Shown: piece by piece, positions 18,233 to 27,291 of the stretch | Position numbering within the stretch: the stretch's first letter is position 1 | Layout: each line of letters starts with the position of its first letter | Assembly: GCF_000314005.1 (NCBI RefSeq) | Contig: NZ_JH980292.1 | Span: 2,063,725-2,127,724, forward strand | Length of the DNA stretch: 64,000 bases | Source of the DNA: Spirulina subsalsa PCC 9445 | GTDB taxonomy: Bacteria; Cyanobacteriota; Cyanobacteriia; Cyanobacteriales; Spirulinaceae | Direction of reading: 5' to 3' | Notes under the pieces: model-generated | Told to the model about the DNA's origin: nothing | Databases searched by the model: none | The model's input: the letters and a program-made list of their open reading frames with translations, nothing else | Program-made: the position numbers and the translations under genes

Positions 18233-19636
18233 TTATTCTGCCGTCGCTTCCACATCAACTGTAGCTTCCGATGCGGATTCCTCAGCTTCGGTTTCCTCTT
18301 CCTCCGGCTTAGATAACGTCCCCTCCGGCACCAACTCAATCACCGCCTTTTCCTTTAACCAATCAATCGCTTGATTTTGCAGTAACTCATCCACCACAAA
18401 CTCTCGCAACTTCAACGGATCAACCTCCTGGCGATCCTTCACTTGCCCTAAGACTTCTTGGATTCGTTCCTCAACTTGTTCCTCCTCCGGTTTCAGTCCC
18501 TCTTCTTGGGCAATTTTGACTAGGGCTAAGGACGTACTCAGCCGTTTAATCGCTTCTGGGCGAGAATTTTCCCGCAACTGGGGAAGCATTTCCTTGCTGA
18601 ACAAACTGCGCACATCAACCCCATACTGACTCATGCGCATGGCCGTCTGTTGTAGCAGGGCATCAATTTCTTGATTCACTAAGGTCTTAGGTAAATCTAC
18701 CTCAACCACCTCTAACAACGCCTCAACTAAGGCTTCCTCCACGTTGGCGTTGGTTTTATCTTCCGCTTCCGTTTGATAGCGTTTTTCCAAGTGTTCCCGC
18801 AATTGGGCTAGCGTAGAAAACTCGCTAATCTCCTCGGCAAAATCATCATCGACTTCGGGAAGTTCTTTCTCCTTCAGTTCCTTTAGCGTCACAGTAAACC
18901 GCGTTGACACCCCAGCTAAATCCTCGCGGGCATAGTTTTCAGGAAAATCCACGGAAATTTCCTTGGTTTCCCCCAAATTCATCCCTTTAATGCCATTCAC
19001 TAAATCATCCAAAAACTGACCCAGGACTAACTCCATTTGGAAATCTGTCGCCGTCGCCCCTTCAATCAATAAATCCTCGGCCTCGCCCTCTTGGGGGATT
19101 CGACCTTCATAGTCCACGACCGCCACATCCCCCTCTTGGGCTGGGCGACCTTCTACAGGGGCTAAAATGGCCTGTCTTGACCGTTGTTCCTCTAAAAACT
19201 CATCCACCTGCGCAGGATTATATGGGATTTCTTCTGCCTGAATTTTTAAACCCGTATAATCACCCAGTTTAACCTCGGGCTGCACATCCACAGAAGCCGT
19301 GAAGGTCAAAGCTTCACCGGGCTTATACCCCTCGACCAGTTGGTTAATATCGGACACTAATTGGTAATTGCCGAGGGGGTCAATGTTCTCTTGCTTCAGA
19401 GCTTCTTGCAAGCTATCCTGAATCAAGGTTTCAACCACTTCCGCCCGAATCCGCGCAGCCCCTATGCGCTGAATCAAGACTTGACGCGGGATTTTCCCCT
19501 TACGAAACCCAGGAAGCTTAATAGTGCGCGCAAGATCATTAACTATCCGCTCATAGGTCAGTTTAGATGTTTCTGCGGGGATTTCAATGGCTAGGCCGAT
19601 CTGACTTTCGGGGAGCTTTTCCTGGGTAACTTTCAT
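18233..19636 (-). CDS. tig: Trigger factor
   Basis: The 467-residue ribosome-bound chaperone and peptidyl-prolyl isomerase. The N-terminal ribosome-binding domain contains the signature LPGFRKGKIPRQVL, followed by the FKBP-like domain (QEGDVAVVDYEGRI) and a long helical chaperone domain; the tail is Glu-rich (EEEETEAEESASE). ATG with first base at 19636 (MKVTQEKL) matches the family start; the frame extends upstream by 43 codons without family sequence. tig upstream of clpP-clpX is a conserved bacterial order. Confidence 0.96.
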   Translation of the reverse strand: MKVTQEKLPESQIGLAIEIPAETSKLTYERIVNDLARTIKLPGFRKGKIPRQVLIQRIGAARIRAEVVETLIQDSLQEALKQENIDPLGNYQLVSDINQLVEGYKPGEALTFTASVDVQPEVKLGDYTGLKIQAEEIPYNPAQVDEFLEEQRSRQAILAPVEGRPAQEGDVAVVDYEGRIPQEGEAEDLLIEGATATDFQMELVLGQFLDDLVNGIKGMNLGETKEISVDFPENYAREDLAGVSTRFTVTLKELKEKELPEVDDDFAEEISEFSTLAQLREHLEKRYQTEAEDKTNANVEEALVEALLEVVEVDLPKTLVNQEIDALLQQTAMRMSQYGVDVRSLFSKEMLPQLRENSRPEAIKRLSTSLALVKIAQEEGLKPEEEQVEERIQEVLGQVKDRQEVDPLKLREFVVDELLQNQAIDWLKEKAVIELVPEGTLSKPEEEETEAEESASEATVDVEATAE

Positions 19637-20204
19637 TGATAACTCGTATTCAACCAAGTGAAGTGAAACTATGACTTGAAACTGCTCATACACCCCCCCA
19701 CTCAACAGGACGCAGATGAGGGAGTCTCTTGACACAGCAAATGCGATCTTATCACAAGTCGCCATCCTTCGACTGTCTAGAGAGACAAAAAACCTTCGGA
19801 TTCCCCTCTCAAGGGACGTCTCCCGGCTGTGGATTCTCGCCCCGGTTCGGGCAAAGATGCAGATTTCTTTTAGATTTGCGGGCAGTTAAACTAAAATGTT
19901 AGTTCTAGATTAGAATAAGGACTTACCCGAACTTCATCGAAGGGGTTACTGAGGATAGGGAATTTATGATATCCTAGGGATTTTAGAGTTATATTTCTGA
20001 AGTTTAGTGTAAGCGGTATCCGAAACAAGCTCAAAACAAGCTGGAAAATGTTCCACAAAGTTTAAGTATTATTGGTTTGATATTATTGGTTTGAAACGAT
20101 ATAGAGTAAAGCCTTATTAAAGCCAAACTTGAGCAAAATATGCACCCAGTCTAGGCAGGAAGTCTCTCCCATTACCCACTCTGTAAATTTTGGAGGATGA
20201 TCAT
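19637..20204. other. Divergent promoter region between tig and asd
   Basis: This 568 bp gap separates leftward tig from rightward asd, so it should hold promoters for both. It contains AT-rich stretches around 19880-20110 and no coding frame with a credible ribosome binding site. No repeat of the GGGAGTC family is present here. Confidence 0.5.
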
Positions 20205-21248
20205 TTGTCAAAACCAGTTCATGTAGCCATTCTTGGCGCAACCGGAGCCGTCGGCAGCGAGTTTTTAGCTCTACTGGCAGAGCGTCAGTTTCCGTTAGCC
20301 TCCTTGAAGTTGCTGGCTTCCGAACGTTCTGCGGGACAGCAAATCCCTTTCCGAGGGGAAACCTTGACGGTGGAAGCGGTACAAGCAAGCTCCTTTGAAG
20401 GGGTGGATGTCGTGTTGGCTTCGGCCGGGGGGTCTACGTCCAAGCGTTGGGCAAAGGTGGCCGTAGAAGCGGGGGCGGTGGTGATTGATAACTCTAGCGC
20501 CTTCCGTATGGATCCCCAAGTGCCGTTAGTGGTGCCGGAAATTAACCCCCAAGCGGCGGCGGAACATCAAGGAATTATTGCCAATCCCAACTGTACGACG
20601 ATTTTGTTGGGGGTGGCTATTTATCCCCTCCATCAAGTGCAGCCGATTCAGCGTGTGGTGGTGGCTACCTACCAGTCGGCCAGTGGGGCGGGTGCGAGGG
20701 CAATGGAGGAGGTGAAAACCCAAGCGGCGGCTATTTTACGGGGAGAAGCACCCCAACCGGAAATCCTGCCCTATCCTTTGGCGTTTAATCTGTTCCCCCA
20801 CAATTCCCCCCTCAAGGACAATGGGTATTGTGAGGAGGAGTTGAAGATGCTCCAGGAAACCCGTAAGATTTTCGGGGAGCCAGAGTTACGGGTGAGTGCT
20901 ACTTGTGTGAGGGTTCCGGTGTTGCGGGCCCACTCGGAGGCGGTGAATTTGGAGTTTAGCCAACCCTTCCTGGTGGAAAAAGCCCGGGAGGTCATCGCTC
21001 AAGCGCCGGGAGTGCGTTTGGTGGAAGATTGGCAACAGAATTATTTCCCCATGCCAATGGATGCGACGGGAGAGGATGATGTGTTGGTGGGACGCATTCG
21101 CCAAGATTTATCCCATGCCTGTGGTTTGGAGTTGTGGTTATGTGGGGATCAAATTCGCAAGGGCGCGGCCTTAAATGCGGTACAAATTGCGGAGTTATTG
21201 CTAGAGCGGGACTGGTTAAAACCGGGTCAACATCTAGCAACCTGCTAG
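20205..21248 (+). CDS. asd: Aspartate-semialdehyde dehydrogenase
   Basis: NADP-dependent enzyme reducing aspartyl-4-phosphate to aspartate semialdehyde, the branch to lysine, threonine and methionine. 347 residues. N-terminal Rossmann motif VAILGATGAVGSEF, SAGGSTSK phosphate site, catalytic Cys in NPNCTTI, and His in the RVPVLRAHSEAV region. The TTG at 20205 is taken as start because GGAGG lies 8 bp upstream; a TTG at 20190 is too close to that site. Followed after 51 bp (or 3 bp if the longer frame is used) by dapA. Confidence 0.95.
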   Translation: MSKPVHVAILGATGAVGSEFLALLAERQFPLASLKLLASERSAGQQIPFRGETLTVEAVQASSFEGVDVVLASAGGSTSKRWAKVAVEAGAVVIDNSSAFRMDPQVPLVVPEINPQAAAEHQGIIANPNCTTILLGVAIYPLHQVQPIQRVVVATYQSASGAGARAMEEVKTQAAAILRGEAPQPEILPYPLAFNLFPHNSPLKDNGYCEEELKMLQETRKIFGEPELRVSATCVRVPVLRAHSEAVNLEFSQPFLVEKAREVIAQAPGVRLVEDWQQNYFPMPMDATGEDDVLVGRIRQDLSHACGLELWLCGDQIRKGAALNAVQIAELLLERDWLKPGQHLATC

Positions 21249-21299
21249 GGGTTGAGGAATAACCTAGCCGTAGAAGTCAATGTTGATGTGAAGGTAGGA

Positions 21300-22196
21300 G
21301 TGGATGACAGTGTGGTAGAGTTCGGACGAGTTATTACAGCGATGGTTACGCCCTTTTCGCCGGATGGGACGGTGAACTATGCTCTGGCGGAAAAGTTGGC
21401 GGATCATCTCGTGAACTTGGGCAGTGAGAGTTTAGTGGTCTGTGGGACTACGGGAGAGTCTCCTACGTTGTCGGAGGAGGAGGAGTTAGAGTTGTTCCGG
21501 GTGGTGCAGACGGCCATCGGGGGGAAAGCTAAGGTAATTGTGGGAACGGGGTCAAATTCTACCCATGAGGCGATCGCCCGCAGTCAAAAAGCAGCTAAGT
21601 TAGGTGTGGCGGCGAGTTTGCAGGTGGTGCCTTACTATAACAAGCCCCCCCAAGCCGGGTTATTCGCCCATTTTAAGGCGATCGCCCAAGCTTGCCCCGA
21701 TTTACCCCTAATGCTCTATAACATCCCCGGTCGCACCGGACAGAGTTTGCAAGCGGAAACGGTCGGGGAACTTGCCCAAATTGAGAACATTGTGGCGATT
21801 AAAGAAGCCAGTGGGAGTTTAGACTTAGTGAGTCAAATTCGAGTCGCCACCCCCCCAGAGTTCTTGATTTACTCCGGCGATGATTCCCTGACTTTACCCC
21901 TGTTAGCCGTTGGGGGAACGGGGGTCGTGAGTGTGGCGAGTCATTTAGTGGGCGATCGCATTAAAGCCATGATTGAGGCCTTTGTCTCCGGTCAACCCCA
22001 GACCGCCCAAGCCATGCACGTGGAACTATTCCCCCTCTTTAAAGTGTTATTCTGTACCACCAATCCCATTCCCATTAAAGCCGCCTTAAAACTTCAAGGG
22101 TGGGATGTCGGGGGACTCCGTTCCCCCTTAACCGACCTTCCCCCAGAATTAGAAGGGAAAGTGAAAAGCGTTTTAACGGATCTAAAACTCCTATAA
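21300..22196 (+). CDS. dapA: 4-hydroxy-tetrahydrodipicolinate synthase
   Basis: Condenses pyruvate with aspartate semialdehyde, the first committed lysine step, so it uses the product of the upstream gene. Motifs: [22 protein letters not shown] (TTGE), YYNKPPQ (catalytic Tyr), YNIPGRTG and the Schiff-base lysine in VAIKEASG. I choose GTG 21300 (298 residues, normal length); the open frame begins with TTG at 21252 and would add a low-complexity Val-rich segment. The order asd-dapA-rnj is conserved in cyanobacteria. Confidence 0.94.
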   Translation: MDDSVVEFGRVITAMVTPFSPDGTVNYALAEKLADHLVNLGSESLVVCGTTGESPTLSEEEELELFRVVQTAIGGKAKVIVGTGSNSTHEAIARSQKAAKLGVAASLQVVPYYNKPPQAGLFAHFKAIAQACPDLPLMLYNIPGRTGQSLQAETVGELAQIENIVAIKEASGSLDLVSQIRVATPPEFLIYSGDDSLTLPLLAVGGTGVVSVASHLVGDRIKAMIEAFVSGQPQTAQAMHVELFPLFKVLFCTTNPIPIKAALKLQGWDVGGLRSPLTDLPPELEGKVKSVLTDLKLL

Positions 22197-22213
22197 AGGC
22201 GACGCAAAGCCCT

Positions 22214-22254
22214 AATCGTGAGAGAAGTTCAGCTTCTCCTCTTCCCTCACGATT
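22214..22254. repeat. Hairpin AATCGTGAG ... CTCACGATT between dapA and rnj
   Basis: A 9 bp perfect inverted repeat with an inner AGAAG/CTTCT stem starts about 18 bp after the dapA stop. It has no T-run. It may be an mRNA processing or stability element separating dapA from the RNase J gene, which is inference. Confidence 0.45.
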
Positions 22255-22310
22255 CGGCACAGTACAGGGAATTGGGATTAATGTCATGGCGAGGTACGAA
22301 CCAACCTAGT

Positions 22311-22384
22311 CGGGCATCGGGAGTCGGGAGTTGATTAGTATTCCCTATTACCTATTACCTGCTCCCCCTTCCTGTTCCCTCAAA
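22311..22384. repeat. GGGAGTC array copy between dapA and rnj
   Basis: CGGGCATCGGGAGTCGGGAG followed by CCCTATTACCTATTACC and TGCTCCCCCTTCCTGTTCCCT is a short version of the repeat family, without the GCTGAATAA palindrome. Confidence 0.6.
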
Positions 22385-22503
22385 CATAAGTTTTGTGAAT
22401 CACCATAAAATTGGGAGAGCCATAGAGCCTTGATGATGAACCATGGATTATTTCAGCCTCCCATCACCTGAGTAACTATAAAAACTAGGAAAAATAAAGC
22501 ATT

Positions 22504-24366
22504 TTGAGCAACAACCAGAACAGGGTAGTCGCAAAACCCCTGAAAAAAACCAGCGTTTCAACAGCCAATCAACCTGATCTAAACCAACAAAATCCCATGA
22601 AAAATAACAATCAAAACGCCTCCCTAAAAATCATTCCGTTAGGAGGACTCCATGAAATTGGCAAAAATACCTGTATCTTTGAGTACGGCGACGAAATGAT
22701 CCTGCTTGATGCCGGGATTGGCTTCCCCACCGACGGAATGCACGGCATTAACGTAGTCCTGCCCGACATGACCTACGTCCGAGAGAATCGCCATAAAATC
22801 AAAGGGATGATCGTCACCCACGGCCACGAGGATCATATTGGCGGCATTGCCCACCACCTCAAACAGTTTGACATCCCCCAAATTTATGGCCCCCGTTTAG
22901 CCATGGCTCTCTTGCGGGATAAATTGGATGAAGCAGGCGTATTAGAACGCACCCAACTGAATAGCGTCATGCCCCGGCAAACCGTCCAACTTAGCCCCTC
23001 CTTCCGGGTGGAATACATTCGGAACACCCACTCCATCGCCGACAGTTTCAGCGTCGCCATTACCACCCCCTTGGGTGTCCTTATCCACACCGGGGACTTC
23101 AAAATTGACCACACCCCCGTAGATGGCGAGTATTTTGATCTGCACCGCATCGCCGAATATGGCGCAAAAGGCGTGTTGTGTTTATTAAGTGACTCCACCA
23201 ACGCCGAAGTTCCCGGCCATACCCCCTCGGAACAGTCCGTTTATCCCAACTTAGACCGGGTATTTGCCGAAACCAAAGGTCGTCTCTTTGTCACCACCTT
23301 TGCTTCCTCCGTCCATCGGGTGAATATTGTTTTACAGTTAGCCCAAAAACATAACCGCAAAGTGATCACCTTGGGGCGTTCCATGTTAAACGTCATCGCC
23401 CACGCCCGCGAATTAGGTTACATCAAGTGTCCCGAGGATTTATTTGCCCCCCTCAAAGCCCTTTACAGTTTACCGGATGAAAAGGTCTTGATTTTAACCA
23501 CAGGCTCCCAAGGGGAAACCTTAGCCGCCCTCACCCGCATTTCCCGCAAAGATCACCGCCAAGTCCGGGTAAAACAAGGGGATACCATTGTCTTTAGTGC
23601 TAATCCCATTCCCGGCAATACCTTAGCCGTAGTGGATACCATCGACCGCTTAATGATGTTGGGGGCGAATGTTGTCTATGGTCGTCATTTAGGGATTCAC
23701 GTTTCCGGTCACGGGGCGCAGGAAGACCATAAATTGATGTTAGCTTTAGCCAAACCCAAGTTTTTTGTCCCCGTCCATGGAGAACACCGGATGCTGGTGA
23801 AACACGCTCAAATGGCGCAAAATATGGGCATTCCGGCGGAAAACATGGTGATCATTAACAATGGGGACATTGTAGAGTTAACGGAGGATCGGATTGGTAT
23901 TGCCGGACAAGTTCCCTCGGGGATTGAGTTGGTGGATGGGGCAGGCATTGTTCATGATCATGTGATGAAAGAGCGCCAACAACTGGCCGAAGATGGCGTT
24001 GTAACTGTAGCGGCCGCTGTGGATAACAATTTACAGTTACTCGCTCCCCCAGCCATTCATTTACGCGGTGTGGTTTCTACGGCAGATCAGACCTTTATTA
24101 AGCAGTTGATGATCCGCAATGTGGAACGGTTACTCTCGGATTACAGTAAACAGATCAGCGAATCCAAAAATGGTGGGATGAACTGGGATAAAGTTTGTGC
24201 GGAGATTGAGAACAGTTTACAGCGTTTGACCCAACGGGAGTTACGCAGTCGTCCCTTAGTGATTTTCCTCTTACAAACGCCCCCCACGTCTTCGGATGAT
24301 CAAGCCAGTTCCACTCCGGCGAGTTCCCGTCGTCGCCGACGTTCTACGGCAACGATGGCCTCTTAA
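22504..24366 (+). CDS. rnj: Ribonuclease J
   Basis: Beta-CASP metallo-beta-lactamase ribonuclease with endo- and 5'-exonuclease activity, a major mRNA decay enzyme in cyanobacteria. Family core begins LKIIPLGGLHEIGKNT; metal motif THGHEDHIGG; HTGDFKIDHTP; SDSTNAE; HVSGHGAQEDH. The C-terminus ends in a Ser/Arg-rich tail (SSRRRRRSTATMAS). The frame starts with TTG 22504 preceded by AGGA at long spacing; ATG 22597 is a second candidate and lies just before the conserved core. Third gene of the asd-dapA-rnj set. Confidence 0.94.
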   Translation: MSNNQNRVVAKPLKKTSVSTANQPDLNQQNPMKNNNQNASLKIIPLGGLHEIGKNTCIFEYGDEMILLDAGIGFPTDGMHGINVVLPDMTYVRENRHKIKGMIVTHGHEDHIGGIAHHLKQFDIPQIYGPRLAMALLRDKLDEAGVLERTQLNSVMPRQTVQLSPSFRVEYIRNTHSIADSFSVAITTPLGVLIHTGDFKIDHTPVDGEYFDLHRIAEYGAKGVLCLLSDSTNAEVPGHTPSEQSVYPNLDRVFAETKGRLFVTTFASSVHRVNIVLQLAQKHNRKVITLGRSMLNVIAHARELGYIKCPEDLFAPLKALYSLPDEKVLILTTGSQGETLAALTRISRKDHRQVRVKQGDTIVFSANPIPGNTLAVVDTIDRLMMLGANVVYGRHLGIHVSGHGAQEDHKLMLALAKPKFFVPVHGEHRMLVKHAQMAQNMGIPAENMVIINNGDIVELTEDRIGIAGQVPSGIELVDGAGIVHDHVMKERQQLAEDGVVTVAAAVDNNLQLLAPPAIHLRGVVSTADQTFIKQLMIRNVERLLSDYSKQISESKNGGMNWDKVCAEIENSLQRLTQRELRSRPLVIFLLQTPPTSSDDQASSTPASSRRRRRSTATMAS

Positions 24367-24389
24367 CTGAGATCAGTTAGCGGTGGGGT

Positions 24390-24529
24390 GTGGGGGAGCA
24401 GGGGAGCAGGGGAGCAGGGGAGCAGGGGAGCAGGGGAGAGGCAATCTCCCGACTCCCGACTCCCGATTCCCGACTCCCGATTCCCGATTCCCGACTCCCC
24501 AACTTTCGGACTTATTCAGCAAACCCTAA
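24390..24529. repeat. GGGAGCA / CCCGACT array ending in TTATTCAGCAAACCCTA
   Basis: Six or so tandem GGGGAGCA units, then CCCGACTCCCGATT 7-mers, then GGACTTATTCAGCAAACCCTA. It lies between the rnj stop and the next gene, a full-type member of the repeat family. Confidence 0.8.
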
Positions 24530-24550
24530 CGACTCAATTGAATTAGGATC

Positions 24551-25294
24551 ATGGCGCAAAATTTACCACTCACCAACCCCTTGTTAGGGAATCATATTGA
24601 GATGCAGGAGGTGGCTGTTGCGATCGCCGCCACCGATCTCAATCCCGGCAGCATTAGTTTAGACTTCCTCCGCTTTAGCGGCATTATTCCCACAGACTGG
24701 GAATTAACCCAGCAGCCCGTTTTGAACAATGCCGTCGCCCAACTAAACTTTAGTAATGGGGTAAATATTTTTGCTCAACCCCGTTCCATTAACTTCCTAG
24801 AAGCCATTAAACAAAATCCCCAAGACCTCCAAGCCCCCATCGTCGCCCGTCAGTACCTCGAAAAACTCCCCCACGCCAATTATCAGGGCATTAGTATTAA
24901 CCCCAAAATTCTCATCGGCTTTCCCAATCAAGAAGATGCCGCCCGCAAATACATTGTCGAAACCTTGTTAGCCCCCGGAGGCTGGCAACAGTTAGGACAA
25001 GCCCCCCTCAAAGCCTCGGTTAACTTAAGTTATCAGTTAAAACGCTGTCCTCTCAACTTGGGGATTAATGAAGTCCGTTTACAACAGCCCGATCAAACCT
25101 CTATCGCCGCCCTCTTATTTTCGGGAGGATTTACCTATGGTATTCCCCCAGAATATCAAGACCAAAAAACCGCTTATTTAAGTAAACGGATTAGCACATG
25201 GCAGACCGATTTTGAGACATTTCGGGAAATTATTACTAAAAAGTTTTTCGCCCAAAGTCAAGGCTCTAGTTTATTTCCTCCAACCTTGATGTAG
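24551..25294 (+). CDS. Hypothetical protein, 247 aa
   Basis: I do not recognise a family. The product is soluble, without signal peptide or membrane segment. Notable stretches are VAVAIAATDLNPGSISLDFLR near the N-terminus, a central INPKILIGFP and a C-terminal LFSGGFTYGIPPEYQ. The ATG has AGGA 6 bp upstream. It converges on sodB with a shared palindromic terminator between them. Confidence 0.75.
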   Translation: MAQNLPLTNPLLGNHIEMQEVAVAIAATDLNPGSISLDFLRFSGIIPTDWELTQQPVLNNAVAQLNFSNGVNIFAQPRSINFLEAIKQNPQDLQAPIVARQYLEKLPHANYQGISINPKILIGFPNQEDAARKYIVETLLAPGGWQQLGQAPLKASVNLSYQLKRCPLNLGINEVRLQQPDQTSIAALLFSGGFTYGIPPEYQDQKTAYLSKRISTWQTDFETFREIITKKFFAQSQGSSLFPPTLM

Positions 25295-25311
25295 GTGCAA
25301 AAATCACCACC

Positions 25312-25361
25312 AAGAAACCCGGTTTTTGGCAAAAAACAAACGCCAGAAACCGGGTTTCTTT
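25312..25361. terminator. Bidirectional hairpin AAGAAACCCGGTTT ... AAACCGGGTTTCTT
   Basis: A long palindrome between two convergent genes; inner TTTGGC/GCCA extends the stem. The sequence belongs to the AGAAACCCGGTTTCT-type palindromes common in cyanobacteria. T-rich flanks on both strands suit termination in both directions. Confidence 0.7.
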
Positions 25362-25410
25362 CGGTAGGGACTGGGGGCTAAATTGAAAAACTCGCCCCCC
25401 ACTTAAAAAC

Positions 25411-26010
25411 CTAGGCAGCCGCCAAGTTTTGAGCCACAAAATCCCAATTCACTAAGCTACTTAAGAACGTCTCAATATACTTAGGACGAGCATTTTGGTA
25501 ATCCAAATAATAAGCGTGTTCCCACACATCCATTGTTAACAGAGGGGTTTGGCCTGCGGTCATGGGATTTTCTGCATTCAGGGTTTTTGTTACCTTCAGG
25601 GTACCGCCATCCAGCACTAACCAAGCCCAACCACTACCGAATTGAGTTGCTCCCGCTTTGGCAAACGCTTCTTTAAACGCCTCGAAACTGCCAAAATCCG
25701 CCGCGATTTTATCCGCTAAAGCCCCGGTGGGAGTCCCTCCCCCATTGGGTTTCATGCAGTTCCAGTAAAAGCTATGATTCCAAGCTTGGGCGGCATTGTT
25801 GAAAATACCCGCCTTATCCGGATCCCCTGCAACAGCTTTGATAACCTCTTCAATGCTTTGGCTATCATAGTCAGTCCCTTGAACAGCCGCGTTGTAGTTG
25901 TTCACATAGGCCGCATGATGCTTGTCATGGTGGAACTCAAGGGTACTTTTAGAAATGTACGGGTCTAAAGCCGTGTAATCGTAGGGTAAAGGGGGTAATT
26001 GATAAGCCAT
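25411..26010 (-). CDS. sodB: Superoxide dismutase (Fe type)
   Basis: The 199-residue cytosolic enzyme dismutates superoxide. Metal ligands are visible in FHHDKHHAAYVNNYN (His), NHSFYW (His), and DVWEHAYYLDYQNARPKY (Asp, His). AAQAWNHSFYW and GATQFGSGWAWLVL fit the iron form found in cyanobacteria rather than the Mn form. Single gene, with the shared palindromic terminator downstream. Confidence 0.96.
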   Translation of the reverse strand: MAYQLPPLPYDYTALDPYISKSTLEFHHDKHHAAYVNNYNAAVQGTDYDSQSIEEVIKAVAGDPDKAGIFNNAAQAWNHSFYWNCMKPNGGGTPTGALADKIAADFGSFEAFKEAFAKAGATQFGSGWAWLVLDGGTLKVTKTLNAENPMTAGQTPLLTMDVWEHAYYLDYQNARPKYIETFLSSLVNWDFVAQNLAAA

Positions 26011-26274
26011 GATTGTATTTCTGTGTTCTCTAACGACATCCTACAAGAGGTGTCACCCTCAATGATGCTTGAACCCAGTATATCATGGCTGTTTGTCGCC
26101 TACAGCACAGCTTAGGGAATACACCCCAAGGCAGAGATTCTCACAAAATCTATAATCCGTTCTCAAAATTTCCCCATCACTACCCCAGAGGGCAACGTCT
26201 CGACTTTTGGCTAGTAGGCTTTCACCGATCCCCTCCCTTACACTGAAGAAAGCCAATTTACTCTGAGGGGGACT

Positions 26275-26547
26275 ATGGCTAAATTTCCCTTTAAACAGAT
26301 TAGCAACTGGAAAACCGCCGAAGGACAAGCCCAACCGTCCTTAGAACCCCTTGGAGATGCCACAACTCCGGCTGGGTACACTGCCCCAGTTGTCCTACAA
26401 ACCAAGCACTTTGAAAACCTGCCCCGTTTGGGACGGATTGCCCATCAAGTCTTGAATGAACCTAGTGCTATCCGCAAAGTAGGCGATCGCGTTTACGAAC
26501 TCATGGAGGAGGATCTCCGTTCCCGACGGGAGCGTAGCCAGTTTTAG
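26275..26547 (+). CDS. Hypothetical protein, 90 aa, upstream of injection-system tube gene
   Basis: ATG follows GAGGGGG closely, so translation is likely. The product is small, Pro-containing in the first half (LEPLGDATTPAGYTAP) and basic-helical at the end (VYELMEEDLRSRRERSQF). I do not recognise a family. It precedes the tube gene on the same strand with a 53 bp gap, but its relation to the injection system is unproven. Confidence 0.7.
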   Translation: MAKFPFKQISNWKTAEGQAQPSLEPLGDATTPAGYTAPVVLQTKHFENLPRLGRIAHQVLNEPSAIRKVGDRVYELMEEDLRSRRERSQF

Positions 26548-26600
26548 TGCAAATTTTAGTCACAAGTAACCCATTGTATAAAAAAGTATAACACACAATC

Positions 26601-27134
26601 ATGGTTAATGCAAGCAGAATTGTTGAAAATTATGTACAGGAGAATCGATTTTATGTGGTCATGGAGTCACAAATTACCGCTTATTTTAGCGAATGTTCGG
26701 GGTTGAGTATGGATGCCAAACCCAAGAACTTTTTAGAAGGAGGAGTTAATGATCGGGAGCGTTCCCTGATTAGTCCGGCTAAATTCAAACCCATTAAATT
26801 AAAACGAGGCGTTACCGATAACTTATTATTTTTACAGTGGCTGGCGCAAACCCAACGCTCCCAAACCTTAGTTAAACCTGCTCCCAACAGTTCACAGGGA
26901 ATGCGGAGAAATGTCAATATTTTAATCTTTAATCAAGCGGGGGAGATTATGCAAAACTGGACATTGATTGCCGCGTTTCCCATTGGTTGGAAAGCGCCAT
27001 CATTCAAGGCAAAAGGCAAAGGAGTTGCCCTAGAAGAAATCACCTTATCCTATGAAACCTTAGAAATTTCTAACACGGGTGTAAGTAGTGCCGTGTTCTT
27101 AAAAAATCGCAATGAGTTAGGGGATTTTGTTTAG
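26601..27134 (+). CDS. Contractile injection system tail-tube protein (gp19/Afp1-5 family)
   Basis: The 177-residue protein has the phage-tail/eCIS tube pattern: FYVVMESQITAYFSECSGL near the N-terminus, EGGVNDRE, PIKLKRGVTDNLLFLQWL, and WTLIAAFPIGWKAPSF followed by EEITLSYETLEI. Tube proteins stack as hexamers inside the contractile sheath. A Gly/Asn region differs from typical members, but length and motif order agree. It opens a four-gene set with the repeat protein, adaptor and spike. No sheath gene is next to it, unlike usual eCIS loci. Confidence 0.88.
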   Translation: MVNASRIVENYVQENRFYVVMESQITAYFSECSGLSMDAKPKNFLEGGVNDRERSLISPAKFKPIKLKRGVTDNLLFLQWLAQTQRSQTLVKPAPNSSQGMRRNVNILIFNQAGEIMQNWTLIAAFPIGWKAPSFKAKGKGVALEEITLSYETLEISNTGVSSAVFLKNRNELGDFV

Positions 27135-27291
27135 ATACTCTCAGGACAACATAATACAATATGTCGCGTCATATTTCCTTGATAAACAAGCCAATAACGC
27201 AACCTATTATATCCTTACTTGCTCCGTTTTCATAGACTATCATCACCATGATTTTAACCTGAACCCATCACTGATTTAATCATCTTTAACC